From Cryptomeria japonica (taxonomy: Eukaryota > Streptophyta > Pinopsida > Cupressales > Cupressaceae), in NCBI RefSeq assembly GCF_030272615.1, contig NC_081409.1, forward strand, positions 613,662,755-613,726,754: DNA of 64,000 nucleotides, given 5' to 3'. The translations under genes were made by a program, and so were the position numbers. A model generated the notes under the pieces. That model saw nothing but the letters and a program-made list of their open reading frames with translations, was not told the origin of the DNA and did not search any database. Below are positions 38,899 to 49,899 of the stretch, one piece after another. The number at the start of each line of letters is the position of its first letter. Positions within the stretch are counted from its first letter, which is position 1.

Positions 38899-38926
38899 AT
38901 CTCCCCCTTTGACATTGATGGCAACA
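38843..38926. repeat. Inverted repeat bracketing PPT and LTR start, CX1
   Basis: The arm at 38909-38926 (TTGACATTGATGGCAACA) lies just inside the PPT. The arm at 38843-38860 lies inside the LTR. In CX2 the LTR arm is TTGTCATTGATGGCAACA in sense, which would pair at 17 of 18 positions; the CX1 3' LTR copy is partly decayed. The loop of 48 nt contains the PPT and the LTR terminus. Confidence 0.6.
38900..38910 (-). promoter_or_regulatory. CX1 polypurine tract (LTR-proximal)
   Basis: The minus strand AAAGGGGGAGAT is one base from the LTR start TGTTGG. Confidence 0.8.
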
Positions 38927-39090
38927 CTCAAGTGAAAAATGGTCATGATTTCCAATTGTCGATTTCATCCTGAGCCTACTCCCCCTAAGATGAATAACCA
39001 TCAATATAAAATACTCCATACATCCATAGTTTTCATCTATACTTGCCCTAATGTATACAAGTCCCTCTTTTTCTTTTTCACATAAATATC

Positions 39091-39102
39091 TCTCCCCCTT
39101 TG
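39091..39102 (-). promoter_or_regulatory. CX1 second PPT-like tract
   Basis: A second AAAGGGGGAGAGA on the minus strand about 190 bp inside the first, with similar flanking GATG(G/T)CA words. Another purine run (TTAGGGGGAGTAGG) lies near 38990. Multiplied PPTs are a known feature of the Sirevirus branch of Copia. Confidence 0.6.
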
Positions 39103-39201
39103 ACATCAATGCCATCAAAATTTCCAAAAAGAATACCAAAAATCCAAAACCAGGATGAAGAATGAAAGATACTGTACAAAGAATATCTAAAAAATTCCTT
39201 A

Positions 39202-42200
39202 TCAGAGCTTAATATATTTGAAAACTTCCAGATAGGCCTCCTCCAAAAGCTCTAGATAAGTATCCCAACCGGGTTTGAAAGTGCTATAAATAGATACAAG
39301 TCCATTTAGTATATGGGAAAATAACTCTTTCTCATTTAACTCTGCCATTGTGGGCTTACCAACCATATCTATACACTCTTGCTTATGTACACTAAGTGAA
39401 TCCAACCAGGGACTCACCAAACCTCTAAGACTTCTGGCTCTTCTTATGATTTTCTCTTTTTCTTTCTCAAGAGCATAAACTTGGGCTTCCAAAACCAAAA
39501 TCTGACCATCAATGGATGTAGTCAATGAATTCAATCCATCGAAATAATTAAATATACCTGCACTTTTCTCCCGAGATTCCTTAATCCTCTTATCCAAATT
39601 AACTATAAGAAAATTTGTGTTACAATATACTCTATAAATATTTGTACATTTCTTTAAAGAATTATCTATCAATTTTAACATATCATTAATTTCTTTCCTT
39701 TCAGACTCAATCATTTGATCAAATGTAGCTCTCTTTGCCTGTGTGAACCTCTCCAATTCTTGTTGATTTGATATCTACTACAAGGATTGAAAATCCTTTG
39801 AAATCTACTTACTGATTGTCTTAATGCTCTCTTCTCTATCAAACTTACACTCCGAGATAAGTCTATGCAAAATAGTGATAGACTCATCAATAACCCCTTT
39901 ATCTATAGATCCTTCCTTCAACATTTTCTATGTAGCCATCATCATGAGTTCAATAGAACTCATCTCGGTTATCATTTTCTTTTCAACTTGTGAGGTGTCA
40001 ATTGACAACAATGATGGACTCACTATTGGTTCCCTACCAGATTCCTTGTTCTTCTCTTCTGATGATTTAACCTTTATAGCTTCCTTACTTGCACTAGTGG
40101 CTTCTCCACTTGGTGCAATCTTAGTAACTACTAGTTCCTCCCTATGAACTATAACCTCATCCTATACATCTGTATTTGGAGGACTGTTGTCCTCAACATT
40201 AGTATCCTATACATTATCAACCTTTACACTCTCTATATTTGTCGGTATCTCAACATTTGTCTCTACATTTGTATCTACTAGGGGCTTAATTTCCACTATC
40301 TTAATGCTTTTCAAAATTGAGGGTGAAGTACCCATAATACCTTTTCCCTTTCCTTCAACCAGGATGTCTACAGTATCTATTTTAGATTTTAGAGAAGTAT
40401 AAAAACTACAGTTCTCTTCAAATAACTTAACCCATCCCTTCTTGGTCTCCTTGATTATCTCATTGACCCTTCCTTACATAAGACTGCTTATTCTATGTTT
40501 GTTGCTAAAAAATTTCCTATCTGCAACTTCAAGTGTCTTATCCATCTCCTTTGGAGCAATAGAAACACAAACAGATAACAACTCTTGTATCTTTATATGC
40601 TTATCCTCTTGCATTACTGATAGTCTTCTAGCATCTAACATATCATACAATTGTGTCGGTATTTGGTTTTCTATTTCTATCAAGGCTTTCTTATAAATAT
40701 CCAAATATAACAAAACCTGCTTCCTCTATTTCTCTTTGTTCATCATTCTCTAAATGTTCGTAATAAAACTATATATTCTTTAACATACCATCTTTAGTAA
40801 TCTCATCGAATAGCTCTACACAAGTCTTTAGTGGAATAATAGTTACATTACAAGATTTAATTGATGGATCAATGCCATCCTTCTTCTTTCTCCTTCTAGT
40901 ACCGGATGGGGTTGAAGATGTTTCTTTTAATGCTTTCTTCTGTGTCGGTACCTTGATAGTAACTTTCCTAACTAGTTGCTTCCTATCCTCTACCTTAGTT
41001 TCTTTAGTTTTATTCCTTATTACACTTTTGAATGCCAAGGGTGTGTCATCTTCAGATTTAGATTCAACTACAATAGGTTCAATAAATATTTCTGGTTCTT
41101 TCCACTTCCTACCTTTCTCCGGGGTAACATCAATCAATGCTTTGATATCCTATGAAACCTTTTCAACAAACTTACTTTCCTTTCCTTCCTACTTCTCTCT
41201 CTTCTTCTAGTCGAACTCGGTTTCAACCTCTTGTGTCATCTTCTTAGCAGTGCCAAAGGTTTTTATAGATTCATCTACTGGTGCATCAATTAACATCTGT
41301 ACATAAGCATCAATAATCTAAGAATCAAATTCATAACCCATATCCTCTATCCAGATCTTCCAAGGTTTGACCGCTTCCATGAGTGTTTCATCTTTTTTAA
41401 CCATGAAGCATATGTCAATTGATTATTTCTCAACAATGTGCTTAGGAACCCTCATCCTAGAATTCATAGCCTTTTGAAATGCTTTAAAATAACCCCATAC
41501 TTTATCATCTCTCTAAGTACCCATTGTAGCAATAGACTATTTTAATTGCCTCCCTACCAAGATATCGAACACCCATTGTCTCTTCCCAAAATCAGGAGTC
41601 TCATTGATGAAAATAGCATTAAATAGACAATTAAGTTACCATACTCGAAAGTTCCTTTCTTTTCTCCTTCAATCTTTCCTAGGTTAATCAATAGTTCATC
41701 TAAAATCCAACCACATAGATCTATCTTCTCATTCTCCTTCATCATTTAATAAGTTGCGTAAATGTAGGAGCTAGAAATAGAATTCAGTCAGTTTGATTGC
41801 ATTACCTTGTAACCGATTACCATGCTTCCGAATCTGATGTTTGTATCAGTGATAGTACTAATTCTCATTGACTGCCTATCTGATGTTGCACCAATAATCT
41901 TGTTAACCTGATCATTTGAAACTTTCTTCTCCAGATGTTGTCCAACCTGTGGTAAACTGATGATTTCCCTAATGACCTCCTTTCTAAATCTTATATGGTC
42001 TATCTAACCAGATAGACTCTCCATGCACTCTACTCAAAACATACTTAACAATTTCATCTTCAAATTCTGGAATATCCAAGAATGTTGGTAAACCCTAGAT
42101 CAACAATATGCTGGTATTTAGGTTTAATCTTTCTAGAATCTCCCATTAACTCATTCATGTACATTCTATTGATATCAATCATTCCTAAATCCTCAATATG

Positions 42201-42389
42201 ATAGTGGATGTAGGCTCTTACATCTTCAACATACACAACTCCTTCCAGGACACGGGAAAAAGCTCCAACCGAATCGTCTAGGGTAGCAACATGCGGATAT
42301 CACTTGAAAATAGGCTTGAGACAGTCCTTGAACTCAACTATAGTTGGATTTGCAAAAAAGATAGGTACAGATGATGATTCCACTTCCAT
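39202..42389 (-). pseudogene. CX1 long non-pol ORF (about 1,060 codons), decayed
   Basis: A frame starts at ATG 42389-42387, after gag, and can be followed to the stop at 39202-39204 through several in-frame stops (mostly TAG or TGA where CAG or TGG is expected) and at least three frameshifts (near 42072, 41608 and 40710). Segments include VEDVRAYIHYHIEDLGMID, VLSRVHGESIWLDRPY, RDDKVWGYFKAFQKAMNS and KKDETLMEAVKPWKIWIEDM. Then come a Lys/Arg-rich region (RRRKKKDG near 40900), an acidic Ser/Thr-rich linker and a C-terminal coiled coil (KEINDMLKLIDNSLKK, LEAQVYALEKEKEKI near 39450-39700). There is no protease DSG, integrase DDE, RT YxDD or RNase H motif. Reading frame and amino-acid sense over 3 kb argue for a real former protein. 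I do not recognise the family. Confidence 0.65.
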
Positions 42390-42716
42390 AATTGAAGATA
42401 AATACCTGTGAATCACTATCGGTGAAAAAACCTAAAGACCTCTTCCAATCATTGTTGAAATCACTCAAGATGATATCGATCACATTGATTTGCCTTAAAC
42501 TTCCACTGAATCACTTTGAATTGATCTGAATGCAAAGTGATTAGAAATAAAGTGAATTTGACCTTTTATCCTCCAAGAAAAACCCTAATCTTATATTAAC
42601 ATCAATGACTTCTGGTGAAAGATACTAGATCTCGGTTAAACATCTCCATGCCAGATAAGCATCCCCAATATCTGAAACATCTTTTAGAACCTCTTCCTAA
42701 GGCATATGCAACATCT

Positions 42717-43871
42717 TCATGAATTTTTCCGACCCCTAAGGCATCTGCCTTATTTACCAATTGATCTTCCTATCGATGCAAGAGCAACCTCCTTTAATAG
42801 ATAAGTAACCGGAGCATTCTCATCTACAGATTGTTCTTTAGTCTTCCTAAACCATCTATGGGTACGATCTTGTTGGATTTCATTAACCTTTTATTTCCCT
42901 TTCTCATTTGATCCTTTATTACCAATCGGTGGATTTATGCTTCTACAAAATTTAGCAATATGTCCAACCTCATTACATGTATAACATGTAACATTGTTCT
43001 TTTGAATCGCTTTGGCTAAATTAGTATAATTGCTTGACCTACATTGATTAGCCATATGTCCAAATTTTCCACATTCATAACACTTAACATTCATTCTGCA
43101 ATCTTATGTCTTGTGACCATACTTATTACATTTAGAACATTGACTGGGAGTAGAATTAGGGTTTTGATTTTCTCTATTTCTACATTACCTAGCCATGTGA
43201 CAAAATTTATTACAAACAAAGCATATACCATTAAATTTATAAGCATTAAACTGCCTTACCAATGCCTTATGGTTTTGATCTTCATTTGTAGTACTAGAAC
43301 TCTGTCCTTGTTCAAATCCAAGTCTACTAGAATCTCCATTCTTCCTTTGTCTCTTCAATAACTCATCTAGTTGTGCTAAACTAATCTTGAATTTTTCGTT
43401 ATACTCACTTGCAATAGTCAGATCATCTCTCAGAATTATCATTTGTCTCCCAAGCTCTTGTTCATTACTCTGGGATTGTGTTAAATCAATTCTCAATATG
43501 TCATTCTCATGAACCAACCTACCACATTCTTCAAATTTTTTCTTTAGAGATACATCAAGATTTTATTTGTTTTTCTTTTGGTCTTCAATCTCCTTAGACA
43601 TTCGCATAGTTATAGCTTGCATCTCATTTCTCATGACCATGTTCTCCTAAATCAACTTCTGACATTGTTCCTTAAGTGCATCTTTCTCTTCATCATCCTG
43701 ATTTTGTAAAATTTCCTTCCTCCTAACTTGAACAGATAACAACCTCTCCTATAGGACAAGAATGAATTCCTGAGCAGAATTCAATTTATTTTATAACTTC
43801 AAGTTCTTCATCCTTTTAGCATCATAATCTTCAAGTGTCATCTCAATTTTCCTTTCCAAACTCATATCCAT
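42717..43871 (-). pseudogene. CX1 gag with coiled coil and four CCHC knuckles, decayed
   Basis: The frame starts at ATG 43871-43869, about 55 nt after the PBS, and reaches TGA at 42717-42719, about 385 codons. The N-terminal half is a charged coiled coil (EEKDALKEQCQKL, EQELGRQMIILRDDL) followed by LDELLKRQRKNGDSSRLGF, typical of plant Copia gag. Four CX2CX4HX4C knuckles follow: CFVCNKFCHMAR, CSKCNKYGHKT, CYECGKFGHMANQC and CYTCNEVGHIAKFC, near 43185, 43130, 43080 and 42980. One knuckle is typical, so four is unusual. Several in-frame stops match CAG or CAA converted to TAG or TAA. CX2 encodes the same N-terminal part (53028-53674). The protein would form the virus-like particle and bind RNA. 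Confidence 0.8.
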
Positions 43872-43924
43872 GGATTCTGGATTTAGGATCTCCCTCAAGC
43901 TGTTAGACTTCCTCTAAGGCACAA

Positions 43925-43937
43925 GGCTCTGATACTA
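43925..43937 (-). promoter_or_regulatory. CX1 primer-binding site
   Basis: The minus strand TAGTATCAGAGCC has one mismatch to the initiator tRNA-Met complement, two bases from the LTR. Confidence 0.8.
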
Positions 43938-43939
43938 AT

Positions 43940-44831
43940 TGTTGCAATCCAAGAGCACTGAGAAGGGGGGTGAATTAGTGTTCTACCAAAAAGATCAATT
44001 TTAACTTTATTAAAACATGCATACACTAACTGGTATACCGGTACATATAGAATTGAAAGAAGTAAAGAAAATAATAATCCAATCACCCTAAATGGATACC
44101 ATAACACATATAATTATACATGGAAAACCTCAAAGAGGAAAAACCACAATGGGATTTATGACCCACAATATCAATTCACTAGCATATGAAGAGATATTAC
44201 AAAATATAGGGGCCTGCACATGCATGAAGGCTTACAGCCTAGAGCACACTACTCAAATCACAAAAGGAGCCTCTCTAACTACATACAAATCCATACTACA
44301 AAGATAACATCTTCTATGCCTAAATATAGTTCTGCTTAAGCTCTGTCTATTTCAATCTAAAACCCTAAACCCTTTACCGAAATAACCCTTACATAAACAT
44401 CCTCGCATACATGATCTCTCTCATATGTATCGAATTACATAACATCATCCTATTCTCTTATCAATACATTACATATCATATATCAAAATTATCTAACCAA
44501 CTGACCTATTTACCCTTTTCAATTTATCATGCCTTATGTTGGCTTACAAAGATATTTACATGTCGGCTAGATAACATAAATACATGAATATCAAAATAAT
44601 TGCCTATGCCGGATCCAAAAGATGTCGACCTTCAATATTGATAACCTAATTCTAAATCATGTCAAACTATATTTCTAGTAACCAAAGAATTCCTTCCATC
44701 CTATCAGTGCCAGTGCCAGTGAAGTGCATGTCGATACACAACTGAACCAAAATATGAAGCCAGAATAAATTACCATGTTTCCATCAATGACAACATAGTG
44801 AAACCAATCAATTGAGTGTCAATTTCCAACA
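43940..44831 (-). mobile_element. CX1 5' LTR (892 bp)
   Basis: Plus-strand ends are TGTTGCAATCC and CCAACA. A G-rich CACTGAGAAGGGGGGTGAATTAG-like segment near 43960-43980 is shared with CX2 and C1 LTRs. An ACCGGT-type palindrome lies near 44036. It aligns with the 3' LTR fragment and, inverted, with the CX2 LTR. Confidence 0.85.
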
Positions 44832-46679
44832 CCTATTAGATGAATTTAAGGTTGGAAGGCAAGGAGGGGATAAGAGGACTTAGCCATTTATGTCTATTGG
44901 TTGACTTGGTGGCTAATCATGGGGATTAGCCACTAGCAAATGATTAAGGAGGTGATTAAGAAGATTAGTTGGAGATTTAAAAGACAAGTTGGATTTGTAG
45001 GAAGATTTGACAAGAGTAGAGAGAATGAGTGGAGGAATTAAAAATTAGGAAATAATGCCAAGTGGGTATTCTAGAAGAATTAATTAGCTTAATAAAGAAT
45101 TAGGGAGAGTGATTTGTAGGAATCACATGATTTAGTTAATTAATTTTAATTAATTAACTAGAGGGAATTTAGAAGAAATAATTAATTGAGGAACTTTAGA
45201 GGAATATGGGATAATTAATTTATTAAATAAATCAATTATCTAGACTATAGTGACATGATTAATTAAATGAAATTTAATTAATATTGAGAAGCATAAAGGG
45301 ATAACATTATTAAATAAATTAATTATGTAGTGAGGTTAAATTAATTAAAATAATTATTTTAAGCATCTACAATATGTATCCTATGTATAATGATTCAAGT
45401 ATTTCAATTATTGATGTAATTGTACAATTGAACAATGCTTATGGAGATGGATGTAAACATATGTTATTGGATACATATTTGAATGGTTTATGTGTGCTAG
45501 TGTTGGTATCAAACATAGTTAGATACGTTATCTTTATTATTCTATCATTTGATGTCTTGAAGGGTGTTGATCTTCCCTCTTAGAATTGTTGTGCATCCTC
45601 AATAGACTCTGATTGGATTTGTATGTTTTAGAGTTCATCTAGTTTTGTTTTGGACAGTCCAAAAAATCCTTGGGAGCTATACCAATGTGGTATAAAGTTG
45701 ATTGGGAATTTTTTGAGAGTGTTAGAATTGAATTTGGAAATTTTAGAGTGGATTGAATATTTTTACGATCCACTTGATTCTCGCCTTTTCTTGTTGAAGT
45801 CATCTAGTGATTGAAGGTGTAGTTGACACTTCGTCTCCACTTCTTTTTATAGATTTTTCTATCCTTAGGTGTTACCCATGTATTTGGTGTCTAGGATTCT
45901 ATACTATCCAACTAGTTTTCTCACTACATTGGACAAATACATGTCCAAGGGACAAGAACACAAGAAATTGTAATAGAGGACACCAACGTAGAAAGACACT
46001 TGAATGAGTAGAGGACTAGGGAATTTCATGCTACTATCCTCCAAGAATTCTAGTATTCTGATAGGATATTAGGATCCATGGTTGGCACTCCCATCCAATG
46101 TTTCCATTTGACGAGGTTTTTAGAGGTTTGAAGGACTTATTTGACCTTGTAAAAAATGCTTATTGGGGCTTGTCATGTGTGGGAAAACTCTAAGGTGCCT
46201 TGAGGATATTTAGGGTGGCTTTAGTGATGTTAATGGCATTCCTATGTGATTTAATAATTTCTAGAGCCCATCCATGACACTTAGGACCTAGGATAAGGTC
46301 ATGCTTTCCAAGTTGAAACTTGTAACTCTTGTGATGGTTTTGTTGCAGTTTTATCAAATTTTTGACCTTTTCTTATATGTTTGGAAACCTTTACATATAA
46401 TAAGTAAATGTTTCATGGTTTAATTTTTTTGTTTGTGAATTGGACACATGTTGACAAGTTGTGATAAGTTTGAGGTTTGGGCTATTTCTCTTCTATCAAA
46501 AGCATATATTGATCTTAAATATTAAAAAAAAAAATTCATGCATTTTTGTTTCTATTTATCTTTATCCTTGGGAATTCCTTGGTAGGGCACTATACATTGG
46601 ATGATCATTAATTATTTTTAGTATCATATTTCTAAATTAAAATAGTAGTGACGCTATTCTCCTGTCCATATGCATACAT
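44832..46679. other. Unassigned AT-rich stretch
   Basis: No gene recognised. 44832-45370 is rich in TTAATTAA-type words, like a decayed LTR. The rest has scattered stops in all frames; the 60-70-codon frames near 45374 and 45807 resemble nothing I know. Confidence 0.4.
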
Positions 46680-47300
46680 GATAACAACTTTTGATACATT
46701 GGATTGAAGAGATAGAAACTTTAAATTTTTCAAAAGCTTCCCTACCTCCAAGAGTCCATTTAAAATTAAAGTCTTTCTTGAGCATTAGAGTAATAGGCCT
46801 AAATATTCTTATCAAATTTAAGATGAATTAGATTACAAATTTAATCTTTCCATCGAAATATTGTAGTACCTTTTTATTTATGGGCATCAAAAATTACTTT
46901 ATTGCTTTAACTCTATTGGGATCTATGGATATTCCTTCTTTCGAAATTGTGTCTAAGAAATCTTCCTTGATGCACTCCAAATTTACATTTTTAGGGATTT
47001 AATGAAACCCTAGACTCTTGACATCTTTGAAAGACATTTTCTAAATGATCAAAATGCTCATCTTTCAACTTATATAAAATAGTGAGATCACCTAGGTAGA
47101 TCAAAATGGTTTTGTTGATTAAGCCTATGATAGAAATATCCATCATGTGTTGAAAGGTGGCTTTGTAGTTTGAAAGACCAAAATACATTAATGCATAGGA
47201 AATTTACCTATTTAGTGGTGAAAGTGGTCATGATAGATATACTATGACTTTTTGGTTTGTGTGTATAATAGTATCACCAAAGTGGTCATTAAAGAGTTTC
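46680..47300 (-). pseudogene. Decayed Gypsy reverse transcriptase / RNase H junction
   Basis: The minus strand encodes MYFGLSNYKATFQHMMDI, LIYLGDLTILYKLKDEHFDH and FQRCQESRVSLNP. These match the Ty3/Gypsy RT blocks MPFGL.NA.ATFQR.MD and LIYLDD...H...L..VF.RC....SLNP. The second catalytic Asp of YLDD is changed to Gly. After a frameshift the match continues with ISKEGISIDPNRVKAIK and LMLKKDFNFKWTLGGREAFE towards 46700, with several stops. It is a fragment with no gag, integrase or LTR assignable to it. It is clearly non-functional. Confidence 0.8.
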
Positions 47301-47389
47301 TTGATGATTGTTTTGATTCTACTCATACCACCTTACAAACTTTTAATTTCATCATCTTCCTACCTTCTACCTATATTTGAGTCTTGATT

Positions 47390-48100
47390 CTTAGGACCAA
47401 GGCATTGGGTTTCCTAGTCCTAACTAAGTTAGGGTGCCTAGTGCCTTGGTCCTCACAATGATCACATCAAGTGAGCAAAAAATTAGATCTTGTGTTTGCC
47501 TAATCCAGGAATTCAAATCATTTTTTAGTAGTCAAGTATAAAATGAGGTCTATCCATCTCATTCCAAATCTAAGAGATCTCCTAAGCTATCAAATGATCC
47601 TAATTTAACTCTAGAAAATTCAATTCAAGTGAGAAAATAATCAGATATTCATCAAGCACTAGAGTAGAAGTAAAGTCAAGTTCAAGCATTCAAGATGGAA
47701 TCCATGATCAACCTTCTATGAAGACATTCTACAAGACATCCTAAAACCCTTGCATGAGGATTCAAGAAAGCTTAATCAAGGTATAAATTTTAATTACAAG
47801 CATTTCATTTCAGATCCAATCTTTCCCTCAAAAGGAAAGAATCTTGTTGCAATTTTTTATTATAACTATTACTTCAATTTCAATCTTAATTCCTAAACCA
47901 AGTTTTGGCCCAAAGAAAACCCCTATCCACAACCTTTTTCCTCTCTTTCTCTATGCAGAGAATTTACTCAAGAGTTGTACTTAAAGATTCTAATAGAGTT
48001 GATGATGACAAACATGTTTAGATTTTCACAGAGTGAAATTCAGAGGACTAGGGCAGATCTCTACTACTTGGTCCTAAAAAATTAGTGCAAACTTTTAGGA
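47390..48100 (+). mobile_element. Decayed Gypsy-type LTR fragment related to G1
   Basis: It starts with an inverted repeat GGACCAAGGCA (47394-47404) and TGCCTTGGTCC (47442-47452). Further on come CAAGCATTCAAG-type words and a GAGGACTAGGGCA...TTGGTCC segment near 48040-48080. The order resembles the G1 LTR (60789-62059): U3 hairpins, CATTCAAG-rich R, then a GGAC hairpin in U5. Boundaries are uncertain. Confidence 0.45.
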
Positions 48101-48940
48101 GCATGTTTTGATTATCTTCTTCTTAGATCCTTATCTATGGCTCTATTGGATATCTATAGAATTATATTTTTTTGAATTTACTTCAATTTCCCAAATACTT
48201 GCCCTAGATTCAACTATACAATTTCAATTGCATTTTCAACTCAAACAAAAGGGGAATAAGACTTCAATTCACATTCAACTCTCTTCCTAGTAGAATTAAA
48301 GTTGGATCTATTGTGCTCATTCTCCTTTTAATGTAATTCATGTGAAATTTCTAGGCCATTTCTTAGTTTACAAAGCATAACTTGTAAAATCCTAATTATC
48401 CATCCAATATTTTATTTTTAAATGAATATTCCTTCTACATATTCCTATCACACATAGGTATGCCTAATGCTTATTGGAATATATATGGATCAAAGGTGGA
48501 AGCATAAAAATCATATGGCCCATTTAGATAATCGAAAAAATGTATGTCTACCATCTACTAGATTCTCTACCTAAGTACCTACACCATATAGTATCCTTCT
48601 AACTCAAAGATTGTATGTTGGGTGTTAAAATATCATCCACCAAAGAATGTGTTGAAGTGGAAGGTGGATACTCATCATTATCCTCACTCTTGAAAATAGA
48701 GGAAGAATAATCTCCCTCAAAAAATTATTATAGATGGTGAAATTCATCAGAATAATCATCCAAACCAAGTGAATCCATAATAGAAGGATAAATATCAAGT
48801 GTATAGTTGGTAGGACCCTCCTAAAACTTAACACTTCTCTCAATTAACAACTCATATGTGGTTGGGTGGGGTATTTCATATCCTTTAAAAACATATCAAA
48901 AACCTAAAAATATATGACACTAATGTATTTGATTCCAAAT
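48101..48940. other. Unassigned stretch with a possible minus-strand coding relic
   Basis: No gene recognised. On the minus strand near 48850-48620 one frame reads as acidic, serine-rich peptide (YPSIMDSLGLDDYSDEFHHL, then SEDNEYPPSTSTHSLVDDIL) interrupted by stops. It might be the remains of a protein, but I cannot name it. Confidence 0.3.
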
Positions 48941-49350
48941 TTCGATGAATGTTTGTTGATATATCGACAAACTTTTGTCAAATTATAGATGAAATGCCCA
49001 TAAGACTTTCGTCGCTAATATTTCATCGATTTTTTGATGAACATAAATACATCAAACCTTTGATGGATTATCGCTAGACATTGGAGGTGGCTTTTCATTG
49101 GTAAAGTGACAAAAATAATCACAAAACAATGTACAATGTCTCTTTAAAAGCATCAATATTCCGACAATATTGACCAAACATTTTGTTGACTTTATGATGA
49201 AAAAGCACCAAACACTCGTTAATATTCTAAAAATGTGGAACAAACATTTTGTTGAAATTACGATGAAATAATCTTCGCTTGTACATCAACTATGTTAGAC
49301 GTTTTTGTTTTTTGTCAGATGGGGTTCATCAAAATTGCGATGAAACTTGT
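48940..49350. repeat. Cluster of GATGAA/TTTCATCG short motifs
   Basis: Many copies of CGATGAA, TTTCATCG and ATTTTGTTGA occur in both orientations, for example two related ACATTTTGTTGA...GATGAAA units near 49180 and 49240. Such clusters are typical of subterminal regions of DNA transposons, but no termini or transposase could be identified. Confidence 0.35.
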
Positions 49351-49399
49351 AGATTTCCAAAAAAAAAAAAAATCGTTTAGATAGAGTAAACTATTTTGA

Positions 49400-49870
49400 C
49401 ATGTGTATTTCAAAATATGTTATATTCCGATACATGTTTTACCAGAATCATATACAAGATTGAGATAGGACTAGAAGGCTATCTAGATGATGCGAGTTAT
49501 CCCGATAGAAGAAAATAAGAGGAAATTTAGCAATAAGCATTGAGTAGGCTCACCTGAATAACTAATGAAGTTGGGATAACAAATTATCATCGATCCAACA
49601 GTTGAAGTTGTACCGATGGAAAACATATAAAATGATATCGAAATAGTTTTTTCGATCATGAATTCCTAGCTAAGAAATTGACATCGTGGAAACCTATGGT
49701 GATGAAACAAAATGAAGACAAAGTCCCTATCGATATAACTAATAATATCAGGATAATGAATCACCCATGATCCAATAGTATAAATTATTTCGAAAGAAAG
49801 TATGTAATATGGCATCAGTATAGCTATTGCGATAGCAAACTTAACTAGAATCCTTAGGTGCCTCCAAAAC
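49400..49870. repeat. Degenerate tandem repeat, about 170-bp unit
   Basis: Segments near 49420-49520, 49560-49670 and 49730-49850 share the order GATAACnAATnATC, TCCAA(C)AGT, TT.CGAAA/CGATGGA, ATATGG/AAATGATATC and GCGATAGC/TTCGATC. They are strongly diverged. No gene. Confidence 0.3.
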
Positions 49871-49899
49871 ACCAAAGATTGACTCCAAAAGGGAGTGGT

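Larger units (their letters stand above)
38467..44831 (-). mobile_element. CX1, Copia-like element with gag and a non-pol ORF
   Basis: Minus-strand LTR element with 5' LTR 43940-44831, PBS 43925-43937, gag 42717-43871, a long second frame 39202-42389, duplicated PPTs and a 3' LTR whose far part is separated by the LARD-A insertion. Placement in Copia rests on the short LTRs, the initiator tRNA-Met PBS, the AAAGGGGGAGA PPT and the coiled-coil gag; no pol is available to confirm it. The internal region is about 5 kb, and between gag and PPT the only coding sequence is the non-pol frame. It is therefore non-autonomous by content. Confidence 0.75.

Noticed and set aside
40872-41210. 112-codon plus-strand ORF inside CX1
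   Set aside because: Antisense to the Lys-rich part of the CX1 second ORF; hydrophobic composition is the mirror of that region.
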